DNA of 8,525 bases from an uncultured Phycisphaerales bacterium. Lineage in GTDB: Bacteria > Planctomycetota > Phycisphaerae > Phycisphaerales > SM1A02. The stretch's first letter is position 1; every line of letters starts with the position of its first letter. The DNA lies in NCBI GenBank assembly GCA_946886375.1, contig CAMPIL010000149.1:1-8525 (forward strand), read 5' to 3'. This document shows positions 5,878 to 8,525 of the stretch, piece after piece. A model generated the notes under the pieces. It had not been told where the DNA came from. It was given only the letters and a program-made list of their open reading frames with translations, and did not search any database. The position numbers and the translations under genes were made by a program.

Positions 5878-7701
5878 ATGCTCAAATCGATCTCAATGTG
5901 CTTCGCTGTGGCTTGTGCAAGCCTCGGCTTGGCGATGAACGCGCAAGCCCAGGTCACAACTGTTCGCGTGGCGTCGGGTCTGACTTTGCCGCTGTACGTG
6001 GCCTCGCCGATCGGCGACAACGCGCGTCTGTTCATCGTCGAGCAACGCAACGCAGGCGTCGGGCGCATCCGCGTGCTTGACATCACCACGCAGCCGCCCA
6101 CGCTCTCTGGAACGATTTACCTGTCCATCGCGTCGCTGAACACCGGCAACGAAGAAGGCCTGCTCGGACTGGCCTTCCACCCCAACTTCCTGAACAACGG
6201 CTACTTCTGGGTCTACTACACCAGCGGCGGCAACAATCACGTTGTCCGCTACCGCGCCAACGCTCCCTTCGCCACGTCAACCACGGCTGACCCGGCCAGC
6301 GCGACGACCATTATCACGTTCAGCCACCCCACGCAGAGCAATCACAACGGCGGCTGGATCGGCTTCACCCCAGGCGACACGCAGGGCTACCTGCACATCA
6401 ACACCGGCGACGGCGGCAGCGGCAACGACCCGCCCAACAACGCCCAGAACACCAACGCGTACCTGGGCAAAATGCTGCGCATCGACATCGACGGCGCGGA
6501 CAACACTCCCGGAAACGATGATGACGACGGCGTGAACGGCAACGGATCGGTCAACGGCTACACAAGCCCGACTTCCAACCCCTTCTTCGGTCCCACCGCA
6601 GGCCTGGATGAAATCCTTCACTGGGGCTTGCGCAATCCCTGGCGGGCTTCGTTCGACCGCCTCAACGGCAACCTGTACATCGGCGACGTGGGCCAGAACG
6701 CCCGCGAGGAAATTGACTTCGCCCCTGCGGGCGCGATCGGCCGCAACTTCGGCTGGCGGTGCATGGAAGGCAACGTCTGCACCGGTCTTTCCGGCTGCAC
6801 GTGCAACGGAGCGACGCTGACCAATCCCATTCACACCTATGTCAATCCCACCACGGGCCTGGCGATCATCGGCGGATACGTGTACCGCGGCAACGGCATC
6901 CCGTCGCTGCAGGGGACGTATTTCTTCGCTGACAACGCCAGCAACCAGATCTGGTCGTTGATGTACGACGGCTCGACCGTCACCAACTTCACCAACCGCA
7001 CCGCGGAACTGGCGCCGGGCGGTGGATTGTCCATCGCTTCGGTCACTTCGTTCGGCGAGGACAACGCGGGCGAGTTGTACATCGTTGACCGCGGCGGCGA
7101 GGTTTACAAGGTCGTGCCGCTGCCCCCAGCCAACGACACCTGCGTCAACGCCACCAATGTGGCCAGCGGAAGCGCTGCGTTCAACACGTTTGGCGCAACG
7201 ACCGACGGCCCCGATGAAGGCGCCGGTTGCGGCGCCGGACCCACGCAGATCGTCAACGACCTGTGGTACAAGTTCAGCGCCACCTGCACCGGCACCGCCA
7301 CGGTGAGCGTCTGCGGCGCATCGTTCAATACCCGCCTCGCCGCGTACGGGCCCTGCCCGACCGTGGCTGGCCAGATGCTCGCCTGCAACGACGATTTCTG
7401 CGGCAGTTCATCGCAGATTTCCTTCCCGGTCACCAGCGGCACCGTGTATCGCGTGCGCGTCGGTGGTGCGACCGCGACGACCGGCAACGGAACCGTCGTA
7501 ATCACCTGCAACCTGCCGCCTTCCTGTACTTCCGACGTGACGGGCGACTTGCAGGTGAACGTGAACGACCTGCTGGCGGTGATCAACGCATGGGGTCCCT
7601 GCGGCGGCTGCCCGGCGGACATTGCACCCGCCAGACCTGATGGCCAGGTCAACGTCAATGATCTGCTGGCGGTGATCAACGGCTGGGGCGCCTGCCCGTA
7701 A
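5878..7701 (+). CDS. Secreted PQQ-dependent sugar dehydrogenase-like protein with PPC-like and dockerin-like C-terminus
   Basis: A 607-residue exported protein. The signal peptide ends near 'NAQAQ' (about residue 24). Residues about 26-415 are a GSDH-type six-bladed beta-propeller: 'EEGLLGLAFHPNF' opens the early blade, 'NHNGGW' holds His156, the likely general base, and 'GLRNPWRASFD' holds Arg252, equivalent to PQQ/substrate-contact residues of soluble glucose dehydrogenase. 'YIGDVGQNAREEIDF' is also typical. Expected reaction: PQQ-linked oxidation of an aldose in the periplasm or outside the cell; PQQ use is inferred from family. Residues about 417-550 ('PANDTC', 'NDLWYKFSA', 'LACNDDFC') form a Cys-rich PPC-like beta-sandwich. 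Residues 553-607 are two dockerin-like repeats. ATG 5878 is chosen because AAGGA (5865-5869) sits 8 nt upstream; ATG 5869 overlaps that SD but would also give a good signal peptide. The gene ends at the terminator at 7733-7767. Confidence 0.9.
   Translation: MLKSISMCFAVACASLGLAMNAQAQVTTVRVASGLTLPLYVASPIGDNARLFIVEQRNAGVGRIRVLDITTQPPTLSGTIYLSIASLNTGNEEGLLGLAFHPNFLNNGYFWVYYTSGGNNHVVRYRANAPFATSTTADPASATTIITFSHPTQSNHNGGWIGFTPGDTQGYLHINTGDGGSGNDPPNNAQNTNAYLGKMLRIDIDGADNTPGNDDDDGVNGNGSVNGYTSPTSNPFFGPTAGLDEILHWGLRNPWRASFDRLNGNLYIGDVGQNAREEIDFAPAGAIGRNFGWRCMEGNVCTGLSGCTCNGATLTNPIHTYVNPTTGLAIIGGYVYRGNGIPSLQGTYFFADNASNQIWSLMYDGSTVTNFTNRTAELAPGGGLSIASVTSFGEDNAGELYIVDRGGEVYKVVPLPPANDTCVNATNVASGSAAFNTFGATTDGPDEGAGCGAGPTQIVNDLWYKFSATCTGTATVSVCGASFNTRLAAYGPCPTVAGQMLACNDDFCGSSSQISFPVTSGTVYRVRVGGATATTGNGTVVITCNLPPSCTSDVTGDLQVNVNDLLAVINAWGPCGGCPADIAPARPDGQVNVNDLLAVINGWGACP
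7555..7695 (+). repeat. Duplicated dockerin-like coding repeat, period 93 bp
   Basis: The 48-bp units 7555-7602 and 7648-7695 encode 'VNVNDLLAVINAWGPC' and 'VNVNDLLAVINGWGAC'. They include an identical 16-base core, CTGCTGGCGGTGATCA, with mostly synonymous changes around it. The first calcium loop (residues 553-564, DVTGDLQVNVND) fits the dockerin pattern Asp1, Asp5, Asn9, Asp12 with Thr at position 3. The second (584-595) keeps Asp5, Asn9 and Asp12 but has Pro at position 1 and Arg at position 3, so its calcium binding is doubtful. Confidence 0.8.
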
Positions 7702-7732
7702 CACAAAGCGTGAACAACTTCGCTCGCATTCC

Positions 7733-7767
7733 AAACCCTTGAGGGAGTTCTCTCAAGGGTTTTTCTT
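7733..7767 (+). terminator. Intrinsic terminator of the PQQ dehydrogenase gene
   Basis: AAACCCTTGAG (7733-7743) and CTCAAGGGTTT (7752-7762) are perfect 11-bp complements. Two more pairs (one G-U) close the stem on a 4-nt loop, AGTT. The U-run TTTTTCTT (7760-7767) follows. It lies 31 bp after the stop codon. Confidence 0.93.
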
Positions 7768-7804
7768 GCGCTTCATAGCCAAGCGTGGCAACTTTCAGGC
7801 TCAG

Positions 7805-7832
7805 ATGACACCTGCCGCAGGCGTGATATACT
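7805..7832 (+). promoter_or_regulatory. Sigma-70-type promoter of the tRNA-Ile gene
   Basis: The -35 box ATGACA (7805-7810, 5 of 6 consensus bases) and extended -10 TGATATACT (7824-7832; hexamer TATACT) are 16 bp apart. The predicted start is near 7839, giving a leader of about 45 nt before the tRNA, with a small hairpin CTGCC-TTC-GGCAG (7839-7851). This is the best promoter in the window. Confidence 0.75.
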
Positions 7833-7883
7833 TTTCCCCTGCCTTCGGCAGCGACGGGCCATCTGGCCTTGCGTCCGCCCGGC

Positions 7884-7957
7884 GGGCTAGTAGCTCAGCT
7901 GGCTAGAGCGCGCCCCTGATAAGGGCGAGGTCGGAGGTTCGAGTCCTCTCTGGCCCA
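7884..7957 (+). tRNA. tRNA-Ile (anticodon GAT)
   Basis: The full cloverleaf can be folded by hand in 74 nt. The acceptor GGGCTAG (7884-7890) pairs with CTGGCCC (7950-7956) with one G-U. The D stem is GCTC/GAGC. The anticodon stem CGCCC/GGGCG (7911-7915, 7923-7927) closes the loop CTGATAA, with GAT at 7918-7920. The T stem is GGAGG/CCTCT (one G-U) with loop TTCGAGT. The discriminator base is A7957. The next bases are CTT, so the 3' CCA is not encoded and must be added by nucleotidyltransferase. The gene stands alone between its own promoter and a terminator, not in an rRNA spacer. Confidence 0.96.
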
Positions 7958-7961
7958 CTTG

Positions 7962-7987
7962 AACCCCTGCTCACGCGGGGGTTTTTT
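7962..7987 (+). terminator. Intrinsic terminator of the tRNA-Ile gene
   Basis: AACCCCTGC (7962-7970) and GCGGGGGTT (7975-7983) form a 9-bp stem (one G-U) with loop TCAC. Six T residues (7982-7987) overlap and follow it. It begins 4 nt after the mature tRNA end. Confidence 0.92.
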
Positions 7988-8205
7988 CGTGCGCACACGG
8001 TCCGCCCGGCCTCGTAAGGCAGGCGTGGTCCGGCTTGCCGGTGGCCCCGCGAGATCCACTTGTCTCCATCACCTACGGACATCGCATGAGTTTGCGGCCC
8101 GCGCCACAACATCGCCCCATTCCCGATTGTGGCCGCCAGCCACAGCAGTATGTTCCGAATCAGCGCGTCCAAGCGGCATCCCGCACATGCAATCGACTGT
8201 CCGGC

Positions 8206-8211
8206 AGGAGG
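8206..8211 (+). promoter_or_regulatory. Shine-Dalgarno AGGAGG for the haloperoxidase-like gene
   Basis: A full AGGAGG lies 4 nt before ATG 8216 and decides that start. The 218 bp between the tRNA terminator and this site hold no gene that I can support and no convincing promoter. Confidence 0.75.
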
Positions 8212-8215
8212 CACA

Positions 8216-8525
8216 ATGACCACCAACCGATGGCCCACAATGCTCGCGACGATCGGGCTGCTGGCGCTCGGCGATCCTTGCCCCGCCAACGTCGTTCACG
8301 ACTGGAACGACATCACTCTCAACACCATCAAGGCCACCAACACGAATCCTCCCATGGCCAGCCGCGCGTTGGCCATGGTGCACTGCGCGATCTACGACGC
8401 TGTGAACGCACGGGACAAGAAGTACGTTCCATTCCAGTGGGTCGCCGCGCCGCCCCCGGGTTATTCGCTTGATGCCGCCGCCGCAGCAGCCGCTCATCGC
8501 GTGCTGGCCAGTCTGTACCCGGCTC
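8216..8525 (+). CDS. Vanadium-dependent haloperoxidase-like protein (PAP2 superfamily), N-terminal fragment at right edge
   Basis: 103 residues are visible before the window ends. Residues 1 to about 24 look like a signal peptide (hydrophobic 'MLATIGLLALG', then 'PCPA'), so export is likely. The mature part starts 'VVHDWNDITLNTIKATN' (26-42), followed by 'PPMASRALAMVHCAIYDAVNA' split over 45-65; this is the recognisable N-terminal helix region of bacterial vanadium haloperoxidase-like proteins, where 'ASRALAMVHxAxYDAVNA' is highly conserved. The vanadate/phosphate-binding residues lie in the C-terminal PAP2-type domain outside the window, so haloperoxidase versus phosphatase activity cannot be judged. 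The Ala-rich helix at 87-94 is also common here. Name and family rest on the N-terminal motif only. Confidence 0.8.
   Translation, partial: MTTNRWPTMLATIGLLALGDPCPANVVHDWNDITLNTIKATNTNPPMASRALAMVHCAIYDAVNARDKKYVPFQWVAAPPPGYSLDAAAAAAAHRVLASLYPA

Noticed and set aside
5622..6080. Plus-strand open frame of 152 codons through the leader of the PQQ gene
   Set aside because: It continues out of frame into the propeller coding region and turns into Arg-rich low-complexity sequence; no evidence for a leader peptide.
7104..7706. Minus-strand open frame of 200 codons opposite the PPC and dockerin region
   Set aside because: It exists because of the repetitive, GC-biased coding sequence on the plus strand; no start signal or domain is visible.
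8127..8154. TTGTGG-N16-TATGTT as promoter of the haloperoxidase-like gene
   Set aside because: Only 3 and 4 of 6 bases match; such matches are expected by chance in a region of this size.

Overview
The window looks like a stretch of a Planctomycetota chromosome, most likely class Phycisphaerae. The clearest clue is the C-terminus of the protein at 5878-7701. It ends in a paired dockerin-like module of the type 'VNVNDLLAVINAWGPC', preceded by a Cys-rich beta-sandwich that opens with 'PANDTC'. This tail is typical of exported Phycisphaerae proteins. The DNA is GC-rich by eye and the genes are loosely packed. No phage, transposon, CRISPR or rRNA sequence is visible. The taxonomic call is inference from the protein style.

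Layout, left to right. (i) 1-572, minus strand: the N-terminal part of a secreted protein with a DsbD alpha-type domain, running off the left edge. (ii) 573-915: a divergent intergenic region with a strong 13-bp hairpin. (iii) 916-1380, plus: a small lipoprotein with a rhodanese fold that lacks the catalytic cysteine. (iv) 1393-2373, minus: an N4-(beta-N-acetylglucosaminyl)-L-asparaginase-type Ntn hydrolase, convergent with the rhodanese gene with only 12 bp between the stop codons. (v) 2448-3422 and 3433-5586, plus: an MBL-fold hydrolase followed almost without a gap by a secreted M28 metallopeptidase of glutamate carboxypeptidase II / transferrin-receptor architecture, probably one transcript. 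(vi) 5878-7701, plus: a secreted PQQ-type sugar dehydrogenase with a PPC-like domain and dockerin-like repeats, ending at a textbook intrinsic terminator. (vii) 7884-7957, plus: a stand-alone tRNA-Ile(GAU) gene with its own promoter and terminator. (viii) 8216 to the right edge, plus: the N-terminus of a vanadium-dependent haloperoxidase-like protein.

Functionally the window is dominated by exported catabolic or redox enzymes (peptidase, sugar dehydrogenase, haloperoxidase-like, DsbD-like), plus a cytoplasmic glycosylasparaginase-type amidase. That fits a heterotroph feeding on glycoprotein or polysaccharide debris, but apart from the MBL-M28 pair nothing shows that these genes work together. 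I see no convincing undescribed multi-gene system. The points most worth a second look are the cysteine-less rhodanese lipoprotein beside a DsbD-like gene, the dockerin-bearing PQQ enzyme with its long untranslated leader, the hairpin at 794-824, and the isolated tRNA-Ile cassette.
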